Shown here: one piece after another, positions 16,332-25,185 of the stretch
Numbering within the stretch: position 1 is the first letter of the stretch
Layout: the number at the start of each line of letters is the position of its first letter
NCBI GenBank assembly: GCA_039028975.1
Contig: JBCCHB010000076.1
Span: 13,851 to 77,850, forward strand
DNA: 64,000 nt
Direction: 5' to 3'
Source: JAHBNG01 sp039028975
GTDB taxonomy: Bacteria > Chloroflexota > Anaerolineae > Caldilineales > Caldilineaceae
Made by a program: the position numbers and the translations under genes
The notes under the pieces: generated by a model
What the model was told of the DNA's origin: nothing
Databases searched by the model: none
What the model saw: the letters and a program-made list of their open reading frames with translations, nothing else

Positions 16332-17852
16332 CTATCGAGGATTTGCCGCTCGCCACTCTTGTAGCTGGCTATTGACTTCATCAATGATGGTCTGTGCACC
16401 CGCCGCGTTTAGTGCATCAATGGCGGCTGGTGCATTCTCCGCATAGGAGACCCAACCATAGACTATCGGTAGTACCATCTCTTCATAGACAGCCGATGTC
16501 TGGGCTATTTCGGTCTTGATTGGTTCCCGATCGACCACAAAGCCCAACGCCTCAGAGGGGAACGCGTTATCGTTCATCTCTTTGGTCGCTTCCCAGGCAC
16601 CAACTTGCTTGGCATCGCGGTAATAAGCCAAGAATTGATTGCCAAACATCCAATCCGTGTTGGGGTTGTAGGTGCTGGTGTCTGCTGTGACACCCTCAGG
16701 ATAAGTCATCACTAAGTTGGCTTCATCTTCCCACACCCAATGAGTATCTTTGATGCCTCGTGAGAGCAGATTGTAGATATCTGGGTTGGTGTTGAACTCT
16801 TCCAGCACTTCCATAGCCTTCTCTGGGTTTTGGGATGTGGTGCAGATACCATTCATAGTGGCGGTAGCACCAGCCGTATCCAGAATGAGCGGATTGGTCA
16901 GGTTTTTCATGACAAATTCAAAACCGTAGGCCGTTTGGGCTTCCACATCGTTGCCCGGCTTCTCTACATGATACCCCATGGCAAACTGGCCCGCACGGAA
17001 AGCAGCTTGTGCCTCATCATTGGGGAGAGGTTCCAGAGGCATAAGCCCTTCATCCACCCAACGTTTGGTCGTATCGGCTGCCTGTTGGAATTCAATGGTA
17101 TCGACTGTATTCAGGGCTGTTAAACTCTCATCCTCCGCGCGCATGCCCAGAAACTTGATGCCATCATCCAGCGGATCGTACCCATAGTACTGCTCAAGCC
17201 ATAGACCTCGCCCTGGCGCAGCTACGAAGACTGGCGTAATGCCTTCCCCATCGCGAACTGCTTCTAGCCAAGGCTCCATATCTTCCCAAGTCTCCACAGT
17301 GTCCAGGTCCAGGCCATACGTATCAGCCAGATCTTTACGGGGATGGACGCCCCAAGGCTTAGGGAAGATCTGCTGATTGATTACGCCGTAGATGGTTCCA
17401 TTGACCCGTGCTGCGTCCCAAGTACTCTCTGGCATGCTGCCCCATAATCCTGGCGCGTGGTTGAGCAGCAGATCGTCTAGTGGTGCCAAGACACCATTAG
17501 CCACATTGTTGGCGTAAGAGTTGGTCCACGGTGCCGTGAAGATGATGTCACATTCTTCACCTGCTGAGAGGCGCAACTGCATCTTATCATTGTAAGCACC
17601 AAAGTCGATTGGCTCCAACGACAGGTTGACACCAATCTTCTCATTCAGGATAACATTCATGGCATCCTGAACCATCTGCAAATCTGTGGGGACACCGCGG
17701 CCTGCGTAGGTGTAGGTGATCTCCACCATACCATCGGACATGGGTGCGCCCGATTCACCTGCAGGGGCCACTGTGGGTGCCGCACAACCAGCGAGGACAA
17801 GCGCTAAAATTATTACACTTGCCAATAGAGTCATGACAACTCGTTTTTTCAT
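16332..17852 (-). CDS. LplA-type extracellular binding lipoprotein (DUF3502-like C-terminus)
   Basis: 506 residues. Lipoprotein signal MKKRVVMTLLASVI... LVLAGC (Cys about 23). Long form typical of binding proteins that pair with LplB/YtcP permeases for oligosaccharides: ITYTYAGRGVPTDLQMVQDAMN, WTNSYANNVANGVLAPLDDLL, INQQIFPKPWGVHPRKDL. The C-terminal part (about 350-506, WMFGNQFLAYYRDAKQ ... IIDEVNSQLQEWRA) fits DUF3502. AGGAGG six bases upstream. Its matching permease genes are at 21623-23699, separated by an inserted block, and a CUT1 binding protein follows 42 bases downstream. Confidence 0.88.
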   Translation of the reverse strand: MKKRVVMTLLASVIILALVLAGCAAPTVAPAGESGAPMSDGMVEITYTYAGRGVPTDLQMVQDAMNVILNEKIGVNLSLEPIDFGAYNDKMQLRLSAGEECDIIFTAPWTNSYANNVANGVLAPLDDLLLNHAPGLWGSMPESTWDAARVNGTIYGVINQQIFPKPWGVHPRKDLADTYGLDLDTVETWEDMEPWLEAVRDGEGITPVFVAAPGRGLWLEQYYGYDPLDDGIKFLGMRAEDESLTALNTVDTIEFQQAADTTKRWVDEGLMPLEPLPNDEAQAAFRAGQFAMGYHVEKPGNDVEAQTAYGFEFVMKNLTNPLILDTAGATATMNGICTTSQNPEKAMEVLEEFNTNPDIYNLLSRGIKDTHWVWEDEANLVMTYPEGVTADTSTYNPNTDWMFGNQFLAYYRDAKQVGAWEATKEMNDNAFPSEALGFVVDREPIKTEIAQTSAVYEEMVLPIVYGWVSYAENAPAAIDALNAAGAQTIIDEVNSQLQEWRAANPR

Positions 17853-17897
17853 TGGTTTCCTCCTTAGGAAATGTTAGTAACAAAAATTCGTTGGGGG

Positions 17898-18173
17898 TTA
17901 TGAAACCGCCAGGTTGGTTTGATCAACAAACTGGCGCAGCCATACATTAACTAGGGTTTCTGTACTGATTTGACGATCTCGCGCAATCTTCCGAAGCTCC
18001 TTCAAGAGTTCTAACTCGATTGTCACAGAATTCCGTAACGATGCTGGTTCAAAAGTTATGTCCACTTCATAAGATTGGTTTTCGAAGTCTGCGGTGCTAT
18101 GTGTATCCCAAAATTCAGCCATTTCTTCATAGCTTTGAGCATTAGAAATTGTACTCTTACCTTCGTTTTCCAT
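17898..18173 (-). CDS. BrnA-like/CopG-type antitoxin
   Basis: 91 residues. N-terminal region SYEEMAEFWDTHSTADFENQ resembles the linker of CopG/BrnA antitoxins; the C-terminal ribbon-helix-helix is seen as NSVTIELELLKELRKIARDRQISTETLVNVWLRQF (split: strand about 47-53, helices after). Overlaps the toxin gene by 17 bases, toxin first, the order expected for BrnTA. The protein should bind DNA as a dimer and repress the pair. The start at 18173 gives no extra Lys-rich tail. Confidence 0.75.
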   Translation of the reverse strand: MENEGKSTISNAQSYEEMAEFWDTHSTADFENQSYEVDITFEPASLRNSVTIELELLKELRKIARDRQISTETLVNVWLRQFVDQTNLAVS

Positions 18174-18444
18174 AGTGTCTTTTTTCTTTTTCGTCCATAT
18201 CCCGTGCACTAATAACCAAAGCCCTTCGATCTGGCTTTAAGATGAAGAAGACAATAATGTATCGGCCAGCATCAGAGTTTCCGTATGCTGCGTACAAATT
18301 CTCATTGGGACGATACCCTTTTTCAACAAATCGTACATGGGGTTCTGAAAATAATGCTTCTTCGACCTCATCGGTCTCAAGCCGATGCTTGTCCGAGATC
18401 TTTTCCTCGAAATCCGGTAACCAAAGTACTTCATTGATATGCAT
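18157..18444 (-). CDS. BrnT-like toxin (RelE-fold ribonuclease)
   Basis: 95 residues. Pattern HINEVLWLPDFEEKISDKHRLETDEVEEALF at the start, then GRYIIVFFILKPDRRALVISARDMDEKEKRHY at the end, the last part being the BrnT/DUF4258 signature (VISARDM...E+++Y). BrnT enzymes cleave RNA and stop translation. ATG at 18444 chosen over the TTG at 18450. Sits in the block that separates LplA from its permeases. Confidence 0.78.
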   Translation of the reverse strand: MHINEVLWLPDFEEKISDKHRLETDEVEEALFSEPHVRFVEKGYRPNENLYAAYGNSDAGRYIIVFFILKPDRRALVISARDMDEKEKRHYGKRR

Positions 18445-18517
18445 ACGCAAAGCCTATCTTTGTATTAGAAACTTTAGTATACCAATTGGACGGAGACGTG
18501 ACCATAGTCAACAAAAG

Positions 18518-19114
18518 CTAATTTGCGGAATGCGTGTCCGGTGTTGATGTCAAGTATTGTATCAACTGCTGGAAATCGGGGTAATTCAATACATCGACAT
18601 TGCGGCACGCCCACTCCTCAAATCTCCTACGTGAAATGTTATCGGGTAATTCGTTTTCCTGCAAGTATTCGCGCAACTTGCGAAAAAGCATTTCGCTGAG
18701 GTCTTTACGTGGAACCAATAGGCATATTGTTCTGTAGCAAAGAAGCCTGTTGAATTGAATATATCGCGAAACTCTTGGACACCCGCATCAAATGTGGTCT
18801 CACCTATTTGTCTGCATTGCGGCAAGTTCATCATCTGAAAAGGCAACTTTCAACTCGACCGTGGGCGGCTCGGACCATGCCGTGTTGACTAGGTTTATGT
18901 CAAAACCGGGCCATTCGAGGTCAGCAACGGTCCACCTGGGTCTGGTGGCGGCACTGAGCATGGCCGTAACGGCTTGCAGCATTGTAGACTTGCCCGAACT
19001 GTTTTTACCGATCAGGATAATCAGGTCTTTGGCTTGACCCGTCTCGTCAGTGAAGTCGAGCTCTTTGTTCTGGAATTTTTTGAAGTTTTCTAAGTGTAAC
19101 CTAGTGGCTTTCAT
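18518..19114 (-). pseudogene. AAA ATPase (OLD/RecF-like) remnant with internal deletion and stops
   Basis: The first 104 residues (to the TAG near 18800) are a good SMC/RecF-type N-terminus: KATRLHLENFKKFQNKELDF and Walker A LIGKNSSGKSTML. After the stop the frames carry fragments (EFRDIFNSTGFFATEQ) and then a plausible C-terminus, KDLSEMLFRKLREYLQENELPDNISRRRFEEWACR, in a different frame, ending at 18518. Walker B and most of the body are missing. This is a decayed gene, once probably part of a defence or repair cassette. An intact short protein of 104 residues could still be made. Confidence 0.7.
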
Positions 19115-19301
19115 CTAGGTTTCCTTTTTAGAATTTTAGAATCGTAATGTATCCCACTTGTAGATGAAAGTAATCTAAACTAATTGTTAGCACGAACAAG
19201 AACTGGGTCAACCATATCGTACGCTGGGCAGGAATGCCCATCTCCTCATAGCGAGCTGAAATGTCCACTATGCCTAACCCAACGCCTATTCACGCCTACA
19301 A

Positions 19302-21455
19302 TTAATTTGTTGGTATCACAACGCGAAAACTGTGGTGCCTATCGATCTCGGATGGACTTGATTTCTCTCGGCTTGCACAACGAGCGTTATCACCACGTAC
19401 GGCACGGAAAAAACTTAAACTCCAAATATCGATTCCCCAATTATATCTATCACTCGTCCATTCTGTTGTTCCAACCATATCATAAATGCCATACGGGCTA
19501 GCAAACTCTGGAAAGCTGCCAACAATATAGTTACCGAATATCCGATCTTCCTCTTCGTCTGTCGGTGCCTCATTTCCCCAGGGATAAATGCGAGCATCTG
19601 TTCCTCTGCAGGCCTTTTCCCATTCCGATTCTGTTGGCAAACGTCCACCTACCCAGTCAGCGTAGGTATTAGCCATATGCCAAGAAATGCCCCCGATTGG
19701 TGTCTTAGAGACTTTCAATGTATCCTGATCCCAGTATTCAAAAGATGGCGAGTCGCAAACTCCTGCCTCAATACAAGCTACATACTGAGAAGTTGTTACC
19801 GGAGTCTGCATAATCCAGATGCCATTAACATAGCCCGCACGTTGTGGAAGCTCGTCTTTAAAGTAATCTATGCACTCAGGGCATTGATCAAGCATCTCTT
19901 TTTGAGCATTTTCAACTACATCTGATGTGCTTCCCACGGTAAATCCGCCTGCAGGGATCCACACATATTCTGCACCGTCTTGCGAATTAATCCAAGTATC
20001 ACCAAGTTGGGGATCAGTTGGCACATTTGCCATTCCTATCGCTCTATTAGCAGTATTACGTCCAATGATGAAACTCGCGAAGGCCGTCAAGATGAGCGTT
20101 GCGAGGGCAATTGCCCCTACTCTACGCCGATTCACCAAGGGGCGAAGCTTTTTCTGCGATATTAAAGGTGCCTTATTTGTATCTAAGACTGCTGTTACGG
20201 CCTCGGCTAGCGTGTAGCCGTCTGCTGGACGGTCATCCCGCTCTTCCTCAAAACAATCAGCAAGTAACCCGACCAAGGCAGGATTCATCCCCTGTTTTTC
20301 AAGCCGCTTTTGCCAAAGCGTTCCTCCTGGTCGGCCAGTCTGCAAATTCCCCGTCAGCAACTGATACCAGATAACACCCAGCGCATAGACATCATCCCGT
20401 GGGTCAGGAGATTCGCCACGCATCTGCTGGGGTGAGGCATACAGCGGTGTATATGACCCCTGCAATGCACTAACCAAAAACTGTCCTTGACTTACATTCC
20501 CAAACGTTTTTCGCACACTCTGTTGAACAGCCACACCACCAATACCAAAGTCGGCAACTTTGTAACGGACCTCACTATTTTCCTGGTAGACCAAAATATT
20601 TGCTGGCTTCAAATCGCGGTGGACAATAGGCGGATTCACAGCATGAGCGAATCCCACGATTTCAGCCAGATTGTGTATCACGCGCGCAGCTTGTTCTGGT
20701 GTCGGGCCATCCTGGGTGTGGTGCCACTCTTGAATCAAGCCGCCCAAATCACCACCATCTACATACTCATATGCAAGGCACGGTGTATCGGCACTGAGGA
20801 ATGTGTGGCGTAGCTGGGCAATGCCTGGGTGCTGCCCTTGCTGCATTATCCGGTCCAGCAGTTCGGTTTCGTTGCGTAACTGTTGCGCTGCGGCAGTATC
20901 CAGACAGAATTTAAGCGCAACCGGCTCGGCATTTGCAAGATGTGGATTACGCGCCTTCCATACCTCGCCAAAGCCGCCGATGCCTAGTAACCGTTCCAAT
21001 TCCCAATCAACCCCCGGCAATGGCTGCTCTCCTGACTTGAAGCGAGATACACGGGGCGGCAAGAAGCGCAACAGGTCTTCGGCTTTGCGCGGCACAAGCC
21101 CCGCGGGAACGGTCGTGCCGCTGGGGTCGGCAGGGCGACGCATGGAACCGCGAATGGCCGCCGGTAACTGAATCAGATAGCTTTCAAGCTTCTGCTGCAT
21201 TTCGGGCGATTGAGCGGCGGCGATCTCTTGTACCAGTTGAGCCGCCAGCATGCGAATCTGGACACCCTCGGCTTGGGCAATGGTTTCCAGTTCCTGTCGT
21301 AGTTCTTCACGGCTATGCTGCTCGTTCCACCGTTGCCATATATCTTGCGCAACGCCGGGCAGTACGTCAACCAGCAAATCACCCAAAATGCCACCACCCG
21401 CGGCATTGCAGAGAGCTTTGGTAACAAACCTCAACAGATCAAACGGCGTGTTCAT
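19302..21455 (-). CDS. Serine/threonine protein kinase fused to a SUMF1/FGE-type domain
   Basis: 717 residues. About 1-115: helical region (ALCNAAGGGILGDLLVDVLPGVAQDIWQRW, then REELRQELETIAQAEGVQ) of unknown role. About 150-430: PknB-like kinase, with Gly loop GIGGFGEVWKA, Lys in VALKFCLD, catalytic HRDLKPANILVY, DFG as VADFGIGG, and SPQQMRGESPDPRDDVYALG. About 452-472: one membrane helix. About 478-717: formylglycine-generating-enzyme-like domain (YVWIPAGGFTVGS, MQTPVTTSQYVACIEAGVC, GGISWHMANTYADWVGGRLPTESEWEKACRG, YPWGNE). The SUMF1 part should be outside the membrane and may bind ligand rather than catalyse. AGGAG eight bases upstream. Part of the insert between the Lpl genes. Confidence 0.9.
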   Translation of the reverse strand: MNTPFDLLRFVTKALCNAAGGGILGDLLVDVLPGVAQDIWQRWNEQHSREELRQELETIAQAEGVQIRMLAAQLVQEIAAAQSPEMQQKLESYLIQLPAAIRGSMRRPADPSGTTVPAGLVPRKAEDLLRFLPPRVSRFKSGEQPLPGVDWELERLLGIGGFGEVWKARNPHLANAEPVALKFCLDTAAAQQLRNETELLDRIMQQGQHPGIAQLRHTFLSADTPCLAYEYVDGGDLGGLIQEWHHTQDGPTPEQAARVIHNLAEIVGFAHAVNPPIVHRDLKPANILVYQENSEVRYKVADFGIGGVAVQQSVRKTFGNVSQGQFLVSALQGSYTPLYASPQQMRGESPDPRDDVYALGVIWYQLLTGNLQTGRPGGTLWQKRLEKQGMNPALVGLLADCFEEERDDRPADGYTLAEAVTAVLDTNKAPLISQKKLRPLVNRRRVGAIALATLILTAFASFIIGRNTANRAIGMANVPTDPQLGDTWINSQDGAEYVWIPAGGFTVGSTSDVVENAQKEMLDQCPECIDYFKDELPQRAGYVNGIWIMQTPVTTSQYVACIEAGVCDSPSFEYWDQDTLKVSKTPIGGISWHMANTYADWVGGRLPTESEWEKACRGTDARIYPWGNEAPTDEEEDRIFGNYIVGSFPEFASPYGIYDMVGTTEWTSDRYNWGIDIWSLSFFRAVRGDNARCASREKSSPSEIDRHHSFRVVIPTN

Positions 21456-21622
21456 GGGGGAATTCTCCTGCCTCTCATAGACGGTGACTGGACTACATGC
21501 TGTAAGATAAAATGTGGCTCATTCTATTGTATGGCCTTGTATCCTCCTTACCTGACATTGAACGTAACTTTTTCTGACGTTATTCGTACAAACTTAGGTT
21601 CTACTTTGCAACCTTGCAACCT

Positions 21623-22555
21623 TTATCCCTTCAGCCCCCCAATGGTGATCCCTCGTACAAAATATTTCTGTAACAGCAGGAAAGTAAATAGCGCTGGGCC
21701 AAAAGCCAATACCGCCATAGCCATGCGCGCCGAAAGGGTTGGTATGGCCATCCCTGTGGTTTGGGCGTTGGCCGCCATGAAATTGATATTGGCCATTAAC
21801 ACATAAAGCAGATATTGCAGCGGATAGAGAGTACTATCATCGATAAAGAGCAGCGCCAGGAACCAGTCGTTCCAGTAGCGCAGCACAAAAAAGAGACCGA
21901 TGGTTGCCAATACTGGTTTGGAAAGCGGCACAACCAATTGGAAAAAGATGCGCCATTCACCAGCTCCATCAATACGGGCAGCGTCCAGCAATTCCGTAGG
22001 CAATTGGGAAAAGGAGGTCCGGATAATCAGCACATACCAAGCCGTGACCAGATAGGGCAGAATGAGGACGAAAATGTTGTCCTTCAAGCCCAAGTAGCGG
22101 GTAACAAGAATGTAAAATGGGACCATCCCGCCATTGAAGAGCAGTGTAAAAAAGACGTAAAATGAGAGCGGCCCACGCAGCCGAAAGTCTTTTCGGGCCA
22201 GGGGCCAAGCCAATAACGAGCAGACAAGCAGGCCAACAACTGTACCAAATGCCGTGACAAACCCCGTAACCAAATACGAGCGCAGAATCTGCCCTGGCTG
22301 CTGCAGAATATACTCATAGGCAAAGGTGGTAAAGCCCAGGGGCAATAACTGGTACCCTTCCTTCGCAAGCAGCAGTTCGTCCGATAAGGAGATGCTGACC
22401 ACCAGAATTAAGGGAATGAGGCAGGTTAGCCCGATGAGCGTAAGGACCACATGAACGGCAAATTTGCCCAACCACGCCTGCAACCGGTAGCGATTGAGTG
22501 TGTTGGAGGGGCTGCTCGTCAAAGAACTCGTTTGGCTTTGGGTGACTGTACTCAT
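21623..22555 (-). CDS. LplC/YtcP-type carbohydrate ABC transporter permease
   Basis: 310 residues, inner membrane. First helix about 33-55; the segment SISLSDELLLAKEGYQLLPLGFTTFAYEYIL is diagnostic of the LplC/YtcP branch. EAA loop: ELLDAARIDGAGEWRIFFQLV (about 203-223). C-terminal YFVRGITIGGLKG is the usual family end. Second permease after LplB, 166 bases downstream of it. The cognate binding protein is most likely the LplA type at 16332. Confidence 0.9.
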   Translation of the reverse strand: MSTVTQSQTSSLTSSPSNTLNRYRLQAWLGKFAVHVVLTLIGLTCLIPLILVVSISLSDELLLAKEGYQLLPLGFTTFAYEYILQQPGQILRSYLVTGFVTAFGTVVGLLVCSLLAWPLARKDFRLRGPLSFYVFFTLLFNGGMVPFYILVTRYLGLKDNIFVLILPYLVTAWYVLIIRTSFSQLPTELLDAARIDGAGEWRIFFQLVVPLSKPVLATIGLFFVLRYWNDWFLALLFIDDSTLYPLQYLLYVLMANINFMAANAQTTGMAIPTLSARMAMAVLAFGPALFTFLLLQKYFVRGITIGGLKG

Positions 22556-22721
22556 TGTATCTCAATTCAACTGCTATTCGGGTGTATTCACTTAATGATA
22601 AACGGAGCAGGTAGCACGTTTTGAATGCACCCCGGCTATTTTAGGAACGGGAATTAAAAAATTGGAGCACTTGAAGGGGCTACACCCGATTGAAACGCGC
22701 AAGTTATCTACAACTCATTTC

Positions 22722-23699
22722 TTAATAAAGTGCATAATCCTCATTAAACCGACGCACGACCCAATTGGCTCCAACCACCAGAAGAAACCCCACAAATGAT
22801 TGGTAGAAGCCTGCTGCCGCCGCCATGCTAATCTCGCCGAGTTCGACCAGCGAGCGGTAGACAAAGGTGTCAATTACATCGGTTGTGGGGTAGAGTAATG
22901 GGTTTCCTCTTGGAAGGAAGAAGAAGAGGCCGAAATCGGCGTGAAAGATCCGCCCGATAGCCAGCAAAATTAAGATGAGGATCATGGGCGTAAGCAACGG
23001 TAGCGTTATGTGGCGAATCTGCTGAAGCTTATTGGCTCCATCAATCTGGGCTGCCTCGAATAGCTCGGGTGAGATGCCCAAAATACCTGCTAGGTAGATG
23101 ATGCTGCTAAAGCCGATCCCATTCCACAGGTTGGCTAGAATGAGTATAAGTGGCCAATACCCGGGCGATCGATACCAAGCAATGCGCTCTTCTATCCCCC
23201 AAACTTCCATCCACTGATTGAGGAGTCCTGTCTGTCCATTGAGAAAGGCAAAGACAAAATAGCTCACGATGACCCAAGAGATGAAGTAAGGGAAAAAGAG
23301 CATGGTCTGGTAGTACTTGCTCATTCGGCTACGATAGACTTCATTCATGAGAATGGCCACAATTAGCGCACAGATGGTGGTTGTGGCAATGAAGGCCAGA
23401 TTCATCAGCAGTGTATTGCGCGTAATGCGGAAGGCCGCGTCCGTGCCAAAGAGGAAGCGAAAGTTCTCAAAACCAACCCACTCGCTGCCCAAAATGCCCA
23501 GGTTGAAGCGGTAATCCTTAAAGGCTATTACAATGCCCAACATGGGTAGGTAGGCAAAGATAAAGAGCAGAATGATGCCAGGTGACGCCATGCTTAACAG
23601 CGTTAGGTTTGTATTCAGTTCGCGGCGATTCCCAAAGAGGCGCTCTAAGAATCCTTTTTTGGAGGATGTTACTCCTGAGCTATCTGTCTTTAACGCCAT
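22722..23699 (-). CDS. LplB-type carbohydrate ABC transporter permease
   Basis: 325 residues, inner membrane. NLTLLSMASPGIILLFIFAYLPMLGIVIAFKDYRFNLGI is the LplB-branch signature. EAA loop: ELFEAAQIDGANKLQQIRHITLP (about 215-237). Six membrane helices. Forms the importer with the LplC-type protein encoded downstream. The gene starts 15 bases after the stop of the DUF6429-like gene, so GST, DUF6429-like and LplB may share a transcript. Confidence 0.9.
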   Translation of the reverse strand: MALKTDSSGVTSSKKGFLERLFGNRRELNTNLTLLSMASPGIILLFIFAYLPMLGIVIAFKDYRFNLGILGSEWVGFENFRFLFGTDAAFRITRNTLLMNLAFIATTTICALIVAILMNEVYRSRMSKYYQTMLFFPYFISWVIVSYFVFAFLNGQTGLLNQWMEVWGIEERIAWYRSPGYWPLILILANLWNGIGFSSIIYLAGILGISPELFEAAQIDGANKLQQIRHITLPLLTPMILILILLAIGRIFHADFGLFFFLPRGNPLLYPTTDVIDTFVYRSLVELGEISMAAAAGFYQSFVGFLLVVGANWVVRRFNEDYALY

Positions 23700-23714
23700 A
23701 AAAGCAGGAGTTCC

Positions 23715-23969
23715 TTATTCTGAGGCTCGGCAAAGCTCATTAAATAGTCGTTCTGATTCTGCAATCCCTTCTTCCGTCATGATGACTGACTTGGCCTTGC
23801 CTTTTGGATTGCTGATATACCCTTGTTCGTGCAATCGATTCATCGCCACTCAGTCAAAGCCCTTCCAAGCACGAGTGCCATATCCATCATCATGAAAATT
23901 CAAGTAGAGCAATGCCAAGACAGCGTCGTCAATCTTGTTCTGAGCGTGCTCTTCGTTTTGGTCAGCCAT
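23715..23969 (-). pseudogene. DUF6429-like small protein with in-frame TGA
   Basis: 84-residue frame, intact apart from one TGA at codon 40 (23850-23852). Before it: DDAVLALLYLNFHDDGYGTRAWKGFD; after it: VAMNRLHEQGYISNPKGKAKSVIMTEEG. This matches DUF6429 proteins, where I recall Trp (GFDW) at the TGA position, so a TGG to TGA change is the simplest reading. CAGGAG lies 10 bases before the ATG, and the gene starts 5 bases after the GST stop. Given the likely selenoprotein 11 kb away, recoding cannot be excluded, but no convincing SECIS-like hairpin follows (only a 5-bp stem starting 3 bases after the TGA). Confidence 0.7.
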
Positions 23970-23974
23970 TTAGG

Positions 23975-24643
23975 TTACGCTCCTGCACCAGCCTGCTCAA
24001 GTTCGGTCCACTCTTCCAGCGATGCACCGAAGGGGAACGTCACGTGTTTTTGAAACGCGGGGCGTTCCGCCAGTCGTTCATAGTAGGTTCGTAAATTCGG
24101 TAGATTCGGTCGTTCAATAGGGAGCGAATAGTAGCGCCAAAGGCAGCAACCAATGGGAATATCACCAATAGTTAACGTGTCTCCAGCTATGTAGTCATTC
24201 TTATCCAAATAGGGTTCCAATGTGGCGAAGGCGTTTGCTGCAGTAAGCGTATGTTGAGCAATCACTACTTGGTCTTGCTCGGCTTTTGGCACCCGGCAGA
24301 TGGCCATGAATACGGGGCCAAGGGCGGCGTATAGTTCGGTCTGCTGCCAATCCATCCATTGATTCGCAATGGCCATGACCTTAATGCTGTGGGACTGCAA
24401 TATGCCTTTGCTGTATTGGGCAACCAAATAACGAACAATTGCGTTCGATTCCCACATCACCAGGCCATCATCTTCAATAGTTGGCACCTTACGATTGGGG
24501 TTGAGGCTGCCGTATTCATCTGTATCCGTTTTACCAAACGAACCGGAAATATCATGGCGCGTATAGTCAAGATCTAGCTCGCCTAGCGTCCACATTACCT
24601 TTTGTACGTTAAGTGAATTGCGTCGTCCCCAAACTGTGATCAT
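23975..24643 (-). CDS. Glutathione S-transferase family protein
   Basis: 222 residues. Thioredoxin-like N-terminal domain: TVWGRRNSLNVQKVMWTLGELDLDY with NPNRKVPTIEDDGLVMWESNAIVRYL (glutathione-binding cis-Pro and Glu-Ser). All-helical C-terminal domain with LTIGDIPIGCCLWRYY. It fits the bacterial beta/theta-like group; a Ser (NSLNVQ) is at the place of the catalytic hydroxyl residue. First gene of a possible unit with the DUF6429-like gene. Confidence 0.92.
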   Translation of the reverse strand: MITVWGRRNSLNVQKVMWTLGELDLDYTRHDISGSFGKTDTDEYGSLNPNRKVPTIEDDGLVMWESNAIVRYLVAQYSKGILQSHSIKVMAIANQWMDWQQTELYAALGPVFMAICRVPKAEQDQVVIAQHTLTAANAFATLEPYLDKNDYIAGDTLTIGDIPIGCCLWRYYSLPIERPNLPNLRTYYERLAERPAFQKHVTFPFGASLEEWTELEQAGAGA

Positions 24644-25185
24644 ATCTTCTGCCTTTTGATTAACTACTTAATGAACTACGGCGGACCGTAGGTCAGTACG
24701 ATTCAGCATTGATTCGTACAATGAATAGGTACAAAGGTGATTCAAATAATAGGGGGGAAGAATATCAAACGAATTTTTCGCAGCACGGGAAAGTATAAAA
24801 TCAGCTTCAAATTTGGGGTTCAGAGACCTATTGCAGACGTTAGTACATTTGGGAGAACGTCTGGTCGGGAATAGGACATAAATAACTTGTGCGTTTCATT
24901 CGGGCAGCACCCCGGCAAATGACCAAATTATTTAACTCTCGTTCCTTAAACCATTTCTTACCCTGCCTAGCTGAGATGAAATCATTATAAACGCCAGCTA
25001 CCAAGATACCAATAATGCGAGCTTAAGAAGAATGATTTACCCAAGCCAGTCGAAAGCCCAAAGAGTCAAGAACCAGTCTGAAGGATAGATTGACGGGTAG
25101 AAGTTCACCCCCCTTATCGGCTGCTCTTGTCGAAGCCGACGCGCCCCTTCGACAAGAGTAGGGGGCTGAACAGGTACATCGACGG
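24644..25185. other. Gene-free stretch ending in a large hairpin
   Basis: A+T-rich region carrying the promoter side of the GST gene at its left. No conserved frame found. Its right end holds the palindrome at 25109-25165. Confidence 0.4.
25109..25165. terminator. Palindromic hairpin with CTTCGACAAGAG arms, downstream of uraH
   Basis: Inner arms CTCTTGTCGAAG (25124-25135) and CTTCGACAAGAG (25147-25158) are perfect complements; outer CCCCC (25109-25113) and GGGGG (25161-25165) extend the stem. It uses the same CTTCGACAAG core as the hairpin at 12429. Lies 20 bases after the uraH stop, so it may act as its terminator. Confidence 0.6.

Noticed and set aside
19182..19280. GTTAGCA and TGCCTAAC near the edge of the Lpl insert, like integron attC core sites
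   Set aside because: The two cores are in the opposite order to an attC site, and no integrase or cassette pattern is present.
12841..23852. TGA read as Trp genome-wide (alternative genetic code)
   Set aside because: Many genes here end properly in TGA with coupled starts (for example at 7421 and 13946) and use TGG for Trp.
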